Of a stretch of 64,000 nt of DNA, positions 14,501 to 27,242 are shown in pieces. This stretch comes from Membranipora membranacea. Taxonomy: Eukaryota > Bryozoa > Gymnolaemata > Cheilostomatida > Membraniporidae. A program made the position numbers and the translations under genes. The notes beneath the pieces were generated by a model. The model made no database searches. It was given only the letters and a program-made list of their open reading frames with translations, and was not told the DNA's origin. Every line of letters begins with the position of its first letter. Positions within the stretch are counted from its first letter, which is position 1. Location of the stretch: the NCBI GenBank assembly GCA_914767715.1, contig OU612069.1, forward strand, positions 15,869,387 to 15,933,386, read 5' to 3'.

Positions 14501-14766
14501 CAGGACCGTACCTATCGATTTTTGTCAATTTCTTGCAAAACACCTCGATAGAATACGCATCGTCACAGGGAGCTAATACTTTATATGAGATATAGGGACG
14601 TCATTGCGAACGTCAAAACAGAGTTTAAAGCGTTTCTAAGCGAGTAAGGAATTCTGCCCAATTATTGGCCAATTTCCCCAGGACCGTACCTATCGATTTT
14701 TGTCAATTCCTTGCAAAACACCTCGATAGAATACGCATCGTCACAGGGAGCTAATATTGTATATGA
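11560..14766 (+). repeat. 9-mer HOR, two copies (1603 bp)
   Basis: Copy 1 is about 11560-13162 and copy 2 about 13163-14766. The 1603-bp spacing is exact for gaaaaacaccatgat, the gtgtac insertion (12191 and 13794), and the gatatatagg unit with agggtttaaagcg (12806 and 14409). Single-base differences include gcgggtaagg in copy 1 (around 12860) and aatcttgtatat versus aatattgtatat at the right end. Similarity runs on to about 14880 before the next unit differs. Confidence 0.83.
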
Positions 14767-15940
14767 GATATAGGGACGTCATCGCGAACGTCAAAACAGA
14801 GTTTCATGCGTTTCTAAGCGAGTAAGGAATTCTGCCCAATTATTGGCCAATTTCCCCAGGACCGTACCTATCGATTTTTGTCAATTTCTTGCAAAACGCC
14901 TCGATAGAATACGCATCGTCACAGGGAACTAATATTATATATGAGATATAGGGACGTCATCGCGAATGTCAAAACAGAGTTTCAAGTGTTTCTAAGTGAG
15001 TAAGGAATTCTGCCCAATTATTGGCCAATTTCCCCAGGACCGTACTTATCGTTATTTGTCAATTTCTGGCAAAACACCTCGATAGAATACGCATCATCAC
15101 AGGGAGCTAATATTTTATATGAGATATAGGGACGTCATTGCGAACGTCAAAACAGAGTTTCAATATTTTTAAGCGAGTAAGGAATTCTGCCCAATTATTG
15201 GCCAATTTCGCCAGGACCGAACTTATCCATTTTCGTCAATTCCTTGCAAAAACCTCGATAGACTACGCATCGTCACAGGGAGCTAATATTTTATATGAGA
15301 TATAGGGACGTCATTGCGAACGTCGAAACAGAGTTTCAAGCGTTTCTAAGCGAGTAAGGAATTCTGCCCAATTATTGGCCAATCTCCCCAGGACCATACC
15401 TATCGATTTTTGTCAATTTCTGGCAAAACACCTCGATAGAATACGCATCGTCACAGGGAGCTAATATTTTATATGAGATATATTGACGTTATCGCGAACG
15501 TCAAAACAGAGTTTCATGCGTTTCTAAGCGAGTAAGGAATTCTGCCCAATTATTGGCCAATTTCCCCAGGACCGTACTTATCGATTTTTGTCAATTTCTT
15601 GCAAAACACCTCGTTAGAATACGCATCGTCACAGGGAGCTAATATTTTATATGAGTTATTTTGACGTTATCGCGATCGTCAAAACAGAGTTTCATGCGTT
15701 TCTATGCGAGCAAGCAATTCATCCCAATTATTGGCCAATCTCCCCAGGACCGTACCTATCGATTTTCGTCAATTTCTGGCAAAACACCTCGATAGAATGC
15801 GCATAGTCACAGGGGGCTAATATTTTATATGAGATATAGGGACGTCATTGCGAACGTCAAAACAGAGTTTCATGCGTTTCTAAGCGAGTAAGGAATTCTG
15901 CCCAATTATTGGCAAATTTCCCCAGGACCGTACCTATCGA
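13160..15940 (+). repeat. Recurrent block B (pairs with 18.5-21.28 kb)
   Basis: At offset 5335 this run matches about 18495-21275. It contains the gtgtac unit (13794 and 19129), the agggtttaaagcg unit, the caatatttttaag unit (15162 and 20498), a unit with the 1-bp deletion giving gcaaaaacctcg, and two units with the variant start ttgacgttatcgcg. The match ends inside a unit: after ggcaaatttccccagg (about 15915), block B continues with the accatgat subtype whereas the partner continues with cctatcgatatttgtc. Confidence 0.78.
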
Positions 15941-17300
15941 TTTTTGTCATTTTTTGCAAAACACCATGATAGAATACTCATCGTCAACAGGAGCTAATAT
16001 TTTATATGAGATATAGGGACGTCATCGCGAACGTCAAAACAGAGTTTCATGCGTTTCTAAGCGAGTAAGGAATTCTGCCCAATTATTGGCCAATTTCCCC
16101 AGGACCGTACTTATCGATTTTTGTCAATTTCTTGCAAAACACCTCGATAGAATACGCATCGTCACAGGGAGCTAATATTTTATATAAGATATGGGGAAGT
16201 CATCGCGAACGTCAAAACAGAGTTTCATGCGTTTCTAAGCGAGCAAGCAATTCTGCCCAATTATTGGCCAATTTCCCCAGGACCGTACCTATCGATTTTT
16301 GTCATTTTTTGCAAAACACCATGATAGAATACTCATCGTCAACAGGAGCTAATATTTTATATGAGATATAGGGACGTCATCGCGAACGTCAAAACAGAGT
16401 TTCATGCGTTTCTAAGCAAGTAAGGAAAACTGGCCAATTATTGGCCAATTTCCCCAGGACCGTACTTATCGATTTTTGTCAATTTCTTGCAAAACACCTC
16501 GATAGAATACGCATCGTCACAGGGAGCTAATATTTTATATGAGATATAGGGACGTCATCGCGAACGTCAAAACAGAGTTTCATGCGTTTCTAAGCGAGCA
16601 AGCAATTCATCCCAATTATTGGCCAATCTCCCCAGGACCGTACCTATCGATTTTTGTCAATTTCTGGCAAAACACCTCGATAGAATGCGCATAGTCACAG
16701 GGAGCTAATATTTTATATGATATATAGGGACGTCATTGCGAACGTCAAAACAGAGTTTCAAGCGTTTCTAAGCGAGTAAGGAATTCTGCCCAATTATTGG
16801 CCAATTTCCCCAGGACCGTACCTATCGATTTTTGTCAATTTCTTGCAAAACACCTCGATAGAATACGCATCGTCACAGGGAGCTAATACTTTATATGAGA
16901 TATAGGGACGTCATCGCGAACGTCAAAACAGAGTTTCATGCGTTTCTAAGCGAGTAAGGAATTCTGCCCAATTATTGGCCAATTTCCCCAGGACCGTACC
17001 TATCGATTTTTGTCAATTTCTTGCAAAACACCTCGATAGAATACACATCGTCACAGGGAACTAATATTTTATATGAGATATAGGGACGTCATCGCGAATG
17101 TCAAAACAGAGTTTCAAGTGTTTCTAAGTGAGTAAGGAATTCTGCCCAATTATTGGCCAATTTCCCCAGGACCGTACCTATCGATTTTTGTCAATATCTT
17201 GCAAAACACCTCGATGGAATACGCATCGTCACAGGGAGCTAATATTTAATATGAGATATAGGGACGTCATTGCGAACTTCAAAACAGAGTTTCATGCGTT
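15940..17300 (+). repeat. Unit series linking block B to blocks X and C
   Basis: From about 16241 the order of units equals that from about 4500 (offset 11741): gaaaactggcc unit, gcgagcaagcaattcatccc unit, gatatatagg unit, aatactttatat unit, gaatgtc unit, then the caatatcttgc unit at about 17193. The first 300 bp (15940-16240) hold accatgat-type and agatatgggg-type units without a clear long-range partner. The caatatcttgc unit has gatggaatacg and the next has gcgagtaacg, small private changes. Confidence 0.7.
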
Positions 17301-20300
17301 TCTAAGCGAGTAACGAATTCTGCCCAATTATTGGCCAATTTCCCCAGGACCGTACCGATCGATTTTTGTCATTTTTTGCAAAACACCATGATAGAATACT
17401 CATCGTCAACAGGAGCTAATATTTTATATGAGATATAGGGACGTCATCGCGAACGTCAAAACAGAGTTTCATGCGTTTCTAAGCGAGTAAGGAATTCTGC
17501 CCAATTATTGGCCAATTTCCCCAGGACCGTACTTATCGATTTTTGTCAATTTCTTGCAAAACTCCTCGATAGAATACGCATCGTCACAGGGAGCTAATAT
17601 TTTATATAAGATATGGGGAAGTCATCGCGAATGTCAAAACAGAGTTTCATGCGTTTCTAAGCGAGCAAGCAATTCATCCCAATTATTGGCCAATCTCCCC
17701 AGGACCGTACCTATCGATTTTCGTCAATTTCTGGCAAAACACCTCGATAGAATGCGCATAGTCACAGGGAACTAATATATTATATGAGATATAGGGACGT
17801 CATTGCGAACGTCAAAACAGAGTTTCAAGCGTTTCTAAGCGAGTAAGGAATTCTGCCCAATTATTGGCCAATTTCCCCAGGACCGTACCTATCGATTTTT
17901 GTCAATTTTTGCAAAACACCATGATCGAATACTCATCGTCAACGGGAGCTAATATTTTATATGAGATATAGGGACGTCATCGCGAACGTCAAAACAGAGT
18001 TTCATGCGTTTCTAAGCGAGTAAGGAATTCTGCCCAATTATTGGCCAATTTCCCCAGGACCGTACCTATCGATTTTTGTCAATTTCTTGCAAAACACCTC
18101 GATAGACTACGCATCGTCACAGTGAACTAATATTTTATATGAGATATAGGGACGTCATCGCGAATGTCAAAACAGAGTTTCAAGTGTTTCTAAGTGAGTA
18201 AGGAATTCTGCCCAATTATTGGCCAATTTCCCCAGGACCGTACCTATCGTTTTTTGTCAATTTCTGGCAAAACACCTCGATAGAATACGCATCGTCACAG
18301 GGAGCTAATATTTTATATGAGATATAGGGACGTCATTGCGAACGTCAAAACAGAGTTTCAAGCGTGTCTAAGTGAGTAAGGAATTCTGCCCAATTATTGG
18401 CCAATTTCCCCAGGACCGTACCTATCAATTTTCGTCAATTTCTGGCAAAACACCTCGATAGAATACGCATCGTCACAGGGAGCTAATATTTTATATGAGA
18501 TATAGGGACGTCATCGCGAACGTCAAAACAGAGTTTCATGCGTTTCTAAGCGAGTAAGGAATTCTGCCCAATTATTGGCCAATTTCCCCAGGACCGTACC
18601 TATCGATTTTTGTCATTTTTTGAAAAACACCATGATAGAATACTCATCGTCAACAGGAGCTAATATTTTATATGAGATATAGGGACGTCATCGCGAACGT
18701 CAAAACAGAGTTTCATGCGTTTCTAAGCGAGTAAGGAAAACTGGCCAATTATTGGCCAATTTCCCCAGGACCGTACTTATCGATTTTTGTCAATTTCTTG
18801 CAAAACACCTCGATAGAATACGCATCGTCACAGTGAGCTAATAATTTATATGAGATATAGGGACGTCATCGCGAACGTCAAAACAGAGTTTCATGCGTTT
18901 CTAAGCGAGCAAGCAATTCATCCCAATTATTGGCCAATCTCCCCAGGACCGTACCTATCGATTTTCGTCAATTTCTTGCAAAACACCTCGATAGAATACG
19001 CATCGTCACAGGGAACTAATATTTTATATGAGATATAGGGACGTCATCGCGAATGTCAAAACAGAGTTTCAAGTGTTTCTAAGTGAGTAAGGAATTCTGC
19101 CCAATTATTGGCCAATTTCCCCAGGACCGTGTACCTATCGTTATTTGTCAATTTCTGGCAAAACACCTCGATAGAATACGCATCGTCACAGGGAGCTAAT
19201 ATTTTATATGAGATATAGGGACGTCATTGCGAACGTCAAAACAGAGTTTCAAGCGTTTCTAAGTGAGTAAGGAATTCTGCCCAATTATTGGCCAATTTCT
19301 CCAGGACCGTACCTATCAATTTTTGTCAAATTCTGGCAAAACACCTCGATAGAATACGCATCGTCACAGGGAGCTAATATTTTATATGAGATATAGGGAC
19401 GTCATCGCGAACGTCAAAACAGAGTTTCATGCGTTTCTAAGCGAGTAAGGAATTCTGCCCAATTATTGGCCAATTTCCCCAGGACCGTACTTATCGATTT
19501 TTGTCAATTTCTTGCAAAACACCTCGATAGAATACGCATCGTCACAGGGAGCTAATATTTTATATGAGATATAGGGACGTCATCGCGAACGTCAAAACAG
19601 AGTTTCATGCGTTTCTAAGCGAGTAAGCAATTCATCCCAATTATTGGCCAATTTCCCCAGGACCGTACCTATCGATTTTGGTCAATTTCTGGCAAAACAC
19701 CTCGATAGAATGCGCATAGTCACAGGGAGCTAATATTTTATATGATATATAGGGACGTCATTGCGAACGTCAAAACAGGGTTTAAAGCGTTTCTAAGCGA
19801 GTAAGGAATTCTGCCCAATTATTGGCCAATTTCCCCAGGACCGTACCTATCGATTTTTGTCAATTTCTTGCAAAACACCTCGATAGAATACGCATCGTCA
19901 CAGGGAGCTAATACTTTATATGAGATATAGGGACGTCATTGCGAACGTCAAAACAGAGTTTCAAGCGTTTCTAAGTGAGTAAGGAATTCTGCCCAATTAT
20001 TGGCCAATTTCCCCAGGACCGTACCTATCGATTTTTGTCAATTCCTTGCAAAACACCTCGATAGAATACGCATCGTCACAGGGAGCTAATCTTGTATATG
20101 AGATATAGGGACGTCATCGCGAACGTCAAAACAGAGTTTCATGCGTTTCTAAGCGAGTAAGGAATTCTGCCCAATTATTGGCCAATTTCCCCAGGACCGT
20201 ACCTATCGATTTTTGTCAATTTCTTGCAAAACGCCTCGATAGAATACGCATCGTCACAGGGAACTAATATTATATATGAGATATAGGGACGTCATCGCGA

Positions 20301-22025
20301 ATGTCAAAACAGAGTTTCAAGTGTTTCTAAGTGAGTAAGGAATTCTGCCCAATTATTGGCCAATTTCCCCAGGACCGCACTTATCGTTATTTGTCAATTT
20401 CTGGCAAAACACCTCGATAGAATACGCATCATCACAGGGAGCTAATATTTTATATGAGATATAGGGACGTCATTGCGAACGTCAAAACAGAGTTTCAATA
20501 TTTTTAAGCGAGTAAGGAATTCTGCCCAATTATTGGCCAATTTCGCCAGGACCGTACTTATCCATTTTCGTCAATTCCTTGCAAAAACCTCGATAGACTA
20601 CGCATCGTCACAGGGAGCTAATATTTTATATGAGATATAGGGACGTCATTGCGAACGTCGAAACAGAGTTTCAAGCGTTTCTAAGCGAGTAAGGAATTCT
20701 GCCCAATTATTGGCCAATCTCCCCAGGACCATACCTATCGATTTTTGTCAATTTCTGGCAAAACACCTCGATAGAATACGCATCGTCACAGGGAGCTAAT
20801 ATTTTATATGAGATATATTGACGTTATCGCGAACGTCAAAACAGAGTTTCATGCGTTTCTAAGCGAGTAAGGAATTCTGCCCAATTATTGGCCAATTTCC
20901 CCAGGACCGTACTTATCGATTTTTGTCAATTTCTTGCAAAACACCTCGTTAGAATACGCATCGTCACAGGGAGCTAATATTTTATATGAGTTATATTGAC
21001 GTTATCGCGATCGTCAAAACAGAGTTTCATGCGTTTCTATGCGAGCAAGCAATTCATCCCAATTATTGGCCAATCTCCCCAGGACCGTACCTATCGATTT
21101 TCGTCAATTTCTGGCAAAACACCTCGATAGAATGCGCATAGTCACAGGGGGCTAATATTTTATATGAGATATAGGGACGTCATTGCGAACGTCAAAACAG
21201 AGTTTCATGCGTTTCTAAGCGAGTAAGGAATTCTGCCCAATTATTGGCAAATTTCCCCAGGACCGTACCTATCGATATTTGTCAATTTCTGGCAAAACAC
21301 ATCGATAGGATACCCATCGTCACAGGGAGTTAATATTTTATATGAGATATAGGGACGTCATCGCGAACGTCAAAACAGAGTTTCATGCGTTTCTAAGCAA
21401 GCAAGCAATTCATCCCAATTATTGGCCTATCGATTTTCGTCAATTTCTTGCAAAACACCTCGATAGAATCCGCATCGTCACAGGGAGCTAATATTTTATA
21501 TGAGATATAGGGACGTCATTGCGAACGTCAAAACAGAGTTTCATGCGTTTCTAAGCGAGTAAGGAATTCTGCCCAATTATTGGCCAATTTCCCCAGGACC
21601 GTATCGATCGATTTTTGTCATTTTTTGCAAAACACCATGATAGAATACTCATCGTCAACAGGAGCTAATATTTTATATGAGATATAGGGACGTCATCGCG
21701 AACGTCAAAACAGAGTTTCATGCGTTTCTAAGCGAGTAAGGAATTCTGCCCAATTATTGGCCAATTTCCCCAGGACCGTACTTATCGATTTTTGTCAATT
21801 TCTTGCAAAACTCCTCGATAGAATACGCATCGTCACAGGGAGCTAATATTTTATATAAGATATGGGGAAGTCATCGCGAATGTCAAAACAGAGTTTCATG
21901 CGTTTCTAAGCGAGCAAGCAATTCATCCCAATTATTGGCCAATCTCCCCAGGACCGTACCTATCGATTTTCGTCAATTTCTGGCAAAACACCTCGATAGA
22001 ATGCGCATAGTCACAGGGAACTAAT
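17300..22025 (+). repeat. Recurrent block C (4.7 kb)
   Basis: This series is repeated at about 26350-30720. The offset is 9048 bp up to about 19.0 kb, 8690 bp from about 19.4 kb, and 8699 bp after 21.43 kb. The first step is a two-unit (358-bp) difference, and the second comes from deletions of different size in the matching unit (20 bp here, 11 bp in the partner). Shared rare markers include acatcgataggatacccatcg (about 21299 and 29989), gaatccgcatcg, and aagcaagcaattcatccc. The match ends near 22025, where aatatttaatat with gaacttc begins only in this copy. Confidence 0.8.
21424..21432 (+). other. 20-bp deletion, CC|TATCG breakpoint
   Basis: The unit reads attggcctatcg, lacking the 20 bp between ggcc and tatcg (aatctccccaggaccgtacc). 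The missing piece ends in CC and follows CC, so the junction has 2-bp microhomology. The matching unit of block D has a shorter 11-bp deletion at 30126/30127 with the same right breakpoint. Confidence 0.9.
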
Positions 22026-23090
22026 ATTTAATATGAGATATAGGGACGTCATTGCGAACTTCAAAACAGAGTTCCATGCGTTTCTAAGCGAGTAAGGAAT
22101 TCTGCCCAATTCTTGGCCTGTTTCCCCAGGACCGTACCTATCGATTTTTGTCATTTTTTGCAAAACACCATGATAGAATACTCATCGTCAACAGGAGCTA
22201 ATATTTTATATGAGATATAGGGACGTCATCGCGAACGTCAAACCAGAGTTTCATGCGTTTCTAAGCGAGTAAGGAATTCTGCCCAATTATTGGCCAATTT
22301 CCCAAGGACCGTACCTATCAATTTTCGTCAATTTCTGGCAAAACACCTCGATAGAATACGCATCGTCACAGGGAGCTAATATTTTATATGAGATATAGGG
22401 ACGTCATTGCGAACGTCAAAACAGAGTTTCAAGCGTGTCTAATTGAGTAAGGAATTCTGCCCAATTATTGGCCAATTTCCCCAGGACCGTACCTATCAAT
22501 TTTCGTCAATTGCTGGCAAAACATCTCGATAGAATACGCATCGTCACAGGGAGCTAATATTTTATATGAGATATAGGGACGTCATCGCGAACGTCAAAAC
22601 AGAGTTTCATGCGTTTCTAAGCGAGTAAGGAATTCTGCCCAATTATTGGCCAATTTCCCCAGGACCGTACCTATCGATTTTTGTCATTTTTTGCAAAACA
22701 CCATGATAGAATACTCATCGTCAACAGGAGCTAATATTTTATATGAGATATAGGGACGTCATCGCGAACGTCAAAACAGAGTTTCATGCGTTTCTAAGCA
22801 AGTAAGGAAAACTGGCCAATTATTGGCCAATTTCCCCAGGACCGTACTTATCGATTTTTGTCAATTTCTTGCAAAACACCTCGATAGAATACGCATCGTC
22901 ACAGGGAGCTAATATTTTATATGAGATATAGGGACGTCATCGCGAACGTCAAAACAGAGTTTCATGCGTTTCTAAGCGAGCAAGCAATTCATCCCAATTA
23001 TTGGCCAATCTCCCCAGGACCGTACCTATCGATTTTCGTCAATTTCTGGCAAAACACCTCGATAGAATGCGCATAGTCACAGGGAGCTAA
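22025..23090 (+). repeat. Mixed units before the 23-kb HOR
   Basis: About six units. The first has several private changes (agttccatgcg, caattcttggcctgtttcccc), making it one of the more divergent units. Next are an accatgat-type unit, two cctatcaattttcg units (one with tgagtaagg preceded by the private change taattgag), and then, from about 22623, the start of block X copy 3 with aagcaagtaaggaaaactgg at 22796. No non-satellite sequence is present. Confidence 0.75.
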
Positions 23091-26000
23091 TATTTTATAT
23101 GATATATAGGGACGTCATTGCGAACGTCAAAACAGAGTTTCAAGCGTTTCTAAGCGAGTAAGGAATTCTGCCCAATTATTGGCCAATTTCCCCAGGACCG
23201 TACCTATCGATTTTTGTCACTTTCTTGCAAAACACCTCGATAGAATACGCATCGTCACAGGGAGCTAATACTTTATATGAGATATAGGGACGTCATCGCG
23301 AACGTCAAAACAGAGTTTCATGCGTTTCTAAGCGAGTAAGGAATTCTGCCCAATTATTGGCCAATTTCCCCAGGACCGTACCTATCGATTTTTGTCAATT
23401 TCTTGCAAAACACCTCGATAGAATACACATCGTCACAGGGAACTAATATTTTATATGAGATATAGGGACGTCATCGCGAATGTCAAAACAGAGTTTCAAG
23501 TGTTTCTAAGTGAGTAAGGAATTCTGCCCAATTATTGGCCAATTTCCCCAGGACCGTACCTATCGATTTTTGTCAATTTCTTGCAAAACACCTCGATAGA
23601 ATACGCATCGTCACAGGGAGCTAATATTTAATATGAGATATAGGGACGTCATTGCGAACTTCAAAACAGAGTTTCATGCGTTTCTAAGCGAGTAAGGAAT
23701 TCTGCCCAATTATTGGCCAATTTCCCCAGGACCGTACTGATCGATTTTTGTCATTTTTTGCAAAACACCATGATAGAATACTCATCGTCAACAGGAGCTA
23801 ATATTTTATATGAGATATAGGGACGTCATCGCGAACGTCAAAACAGAGTTTCATGCGTTTCTAAGCGAGTAAGGAATTCTGCCCAATTATTGGCCAATTT
23901 CCCCAGGACCGTACTTATCGATTTTTGTCAATTTCTTGCAAAACTCCTCGATAGAATACGCATCGTCACAGGGAGCTAATATTTTATATAAGATATGGGG
24001 AAGTCATCGCGAATGTCAAAACAGAGTTTCATGCGTTTCTAAGCGAGCAAGCAATTCATCCCAATTATTGGCCAATCTCCCCAGGACCGTACCTATCGAT
24101 TTTCGTCAATTTCTGGCAAAACACCTCGATAGAATGCGCATAGTCACAGGGAACTAATATTTTATATGAGATATAGGGACGTCATTGCGAACGTCAAAAC
24201 AGAGTTTCAAGCGTTTCTAAGCGAGTAAGGAATTCTGCCCAATTATTGGCCAATTTCCCCAGGACCGTACCTATCGATTTTTGTCAATTTTTGCAAAACA
24301 CCATGATCGAATACTCATCGTCAACGGGAGCTAATATTTTATATGAGATATAGGGACGTCATCGCGAACGTCAAAACAGAGTTTCATGCGTTTCTAAGCG
24401 AGTAAGGAATTCTGCCCAATTATTGGCCACTTTCCCCAGGACCGTACCTATCGATTTTTGTCAATTTCTTGCAAAACACCTCGATAGAATACGCATCGTC
24501 ACAGTGAACTAATATTTTATATGAGATATAGGGACGTCATCGCGAATGTCAAAACAGAGTTTCAAGTGTTTCTAAGTGAGTAAGGAATTCTGCCCAATTA
24601 TTGGCCAATTTCCCCAGGACCGTTCCTATCGTTATTTGTCAATTTCTGGCAAAACACCTCGATAGAATACGCATCGTCACAGGGAGCTAATATTTTATAT
24701 GAGATATAGGGACGTCATTGCGAACGTCAAAACAGAGTTTCAAGCGTGTCTAAGTGAGTAAGGAAATCTGCCCAATTATTGGCCAATTTCCCCAGGACCG
24801 TACCTATCAATTTTCGTCAATTTCTGGCAAAACACCTCGATAGAATACGCATCGTCACAGGGAGCTAATATTTTATATGAGATATAGGGACGTCATTGCG
24901 AACGTCAAAACAGAGTTTCAAGCGTTTCTAAGCGAGTAAGGAATTCTGCCCAATTATTGGCCAATTTCCCCAGGACCGTACCTATCGATTTTTGTCAATT
25001 TCTTGCAAAACACCTCGATAGAATACGCATCGTCACAGGGAGCTAATACTTTATATGAGATATAGGGACGTCATCGCGAACGTCAAAACAGAGTTTCATG
25101 CGTTTCTAAGCGAGTAAGGAATTCTGCCCAATTATTGGCCAATTTCCCCAGGACCGTACCTATCGATTTTTGTCAATTTCTTGCAAAACACCTCGATAGA
25201 ATACACATCGTCACAGGGAACTAATATTTTATATGAGATATAGGGACGTCATCGCGAATGTCAAAACAGAGTTTCAAGTGTTTCTAAGTGAGTAAGGAAT
25301 TCTGCCCAATTATTGGCCAATTTCCCCAGGACCGTACCTATCGATTTTTGTCAATTTCTTGCAAAACACCTCGATAGAATACGCATCGTCACAGGGAGCT
25401 AATATTTAATATGAGATATAGGGACGTCATTGCGAACTTCAAAACAGAGTTTCATGCGTTTCTAAGCGAGTAAGGAATTCTGCCCAATTATTGGCCAATT
25501 TCCCCAGGACCGTACTGATCGATTTTTGTCATTTTTTGCAAAACACCATGATAGAATACTCATCGTCAACAGGAGCTAATATTTTATATGAGATATAGGG
25601 ACGTCATCGCGAACGTCAAAACAGAGTTTCATGCGTTTCTAAGCGAGTAAGGAATTCTGCCCAATTATTGGCCAATTTCCCCAGGACCGTACTTATCGAT
25701 TTTTGTCAATTTCTTGCAAAACTCCTCGATAGAATACGCATCGTCACAGGGAGCTAATATTTTATATAAGATATGGGGAAGTCATCGCGAATGTCAAAAC
25801 AGAGTTTCATGCGTTTCTAAGCGAGCAAGCAATTCATCCCAATTATTGGCCAATCTCCCCAGGACCGTACCTATCGATTTTCGTCAATTTCTGGCAAAAC
25901 ACCTCGATAGAATGCGCATAGTCACAGGGAACTAATATTTTATATGAGATATAGGGACGTCATTGCGAACGTCAAAACAGAGTTTCAAGCGTTTCTAAGC

Positions 26001-26354
26001 GAGTAAGGAATTCTGCCCAATTATTGGCCAATTTCCCCAGGACCGTACCTATCGATTTTTGTCAATTTTTGCAAAACACCATGATCGAATACTCATCGTC
26101 AACGGGAGCTAATATTTTATATGAGATATAGGGACGTCATCGCGAACGTCAAAACAGAGTTTCATGCGTTTCTAAGCGAGTAAGGAATTCTGCCCAATTA
26201 TTGGCCAATTTCCCCAGGACCGTACCTATCGATTTTTGTCAATTTCTTGCAAAACACCTCGATAGAATACGCATCGTCACAGTGAACTAATATTTTATAT
26301 GAGATATAGGGACGTCATCGCGAATGTCAAAACAGAGTTTCAAGTGTTTCTAAG
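23090..26354 (+). repeat. 10-mer HOR, one full and one partial copy (1778 bp)
   Basis: Copy 1 is about 23090-24867. Copy 2 starts at about 24868 and stops near 26354, about 1.49 kb long. Landmarks at 1778 bp: the aatatttaatat unit with gaacttc (about 23627 and 25405), ccgtactgatcg (about 23733 and 25511), aaactcctcgatag (about 23940 and 25718) and cagtgaactaat (about 24503 and 26281). Copy 1 includes most of block X copy 3. The period matches the 10-mer at the left edge of the window, but the variant content differs. Confidence 0.8.
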
Positions 26355-27242
26355 CGAGTAAGGAATTCTGCCCAATTATTGGCCAATTTCCCCAGGACCG
26401 TACTGATCGATTTTTGTCATTTTTTGCAAAACACCATGATAGAATACTCATCGTCAACAGGAGCTAATATTTTATATGAGATATAGGGACGTCATCGCGA
26501 ACGTCAAAACAGAGTTTCATGCGTTTCTAAGCGAGTAAGGAATTCTGCCCAATTATTGGCCAATTTCCCCAGGACCGTACTTATCGATTTTTGTCAATTT
26601 CTTGCAAAACTCCTCGATAGAATACGCATCGTCACAGGGAGCTAATATTTTATATAAGATATGGGGAAGTCATCGCGAATGTCAAAACAGAGTTTCATGC
26701 GTTTCTAAGCGAGCAAGCAATTCATCCCAATTATTGGCCAATCTCCCCAGGACCGTACCTATCGATTTTCGTCAATTTCTGGCAAAACACCTCGATAGAA
26801 TGCGCATAGTCACAGGGAACTAATATTTTATATGAGATATAGGGACGTCATTGCGAACGTCAAAACAGAGTTTCAAGCGTTTCTAAGCGAGTAAGGAATT
26901 CTGCCCAATTATTGGCCAATTTCCCCAGGACCGTACCTATCGATTTTTGTCAATTTTTGCAAAACACCATGATCGAATACTCATCGTCAACGGGAGCTAA
27001 TATTTTATATGAGATATAGGGACGTCATCGCGAACGTCAAAACAGAGTTTCATGCGTTTCTAAGCGAGTAAGGAATTCTGCCCAATTATTGGCCAATTTC
27101 CCCAGGACCGTACCTATCGATTTTTGTCAATTTCTTGCAAAACACCTCGATAGAATACGCATCGTCACAGTGAACTAATATTTTATATGAGATATAGGGA
27201 CGTCATCGCGAATGTCAAAACAGAGTTTCAAGTGTTTCTAAG
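25466..27242 (+). repeat. 5-mer tandem duplication (888 bp)
   Basis: The five units at about 25466-26353 recur at about 26354-27241, exactly 888 bp apart: ccgtactgatcg (25511 and 26399), aaactcctcgatag (25718 and 26606), accatgatcg with caacgggag, and cagtgaactaat. No differences were noticed in the stretches compared. The junction near 26354 lies inside a unit that joins a left part with gaatgtc and caagtgtttctaag to a right part from the unit before ccgtactgatcg. Confidence 0.85.
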
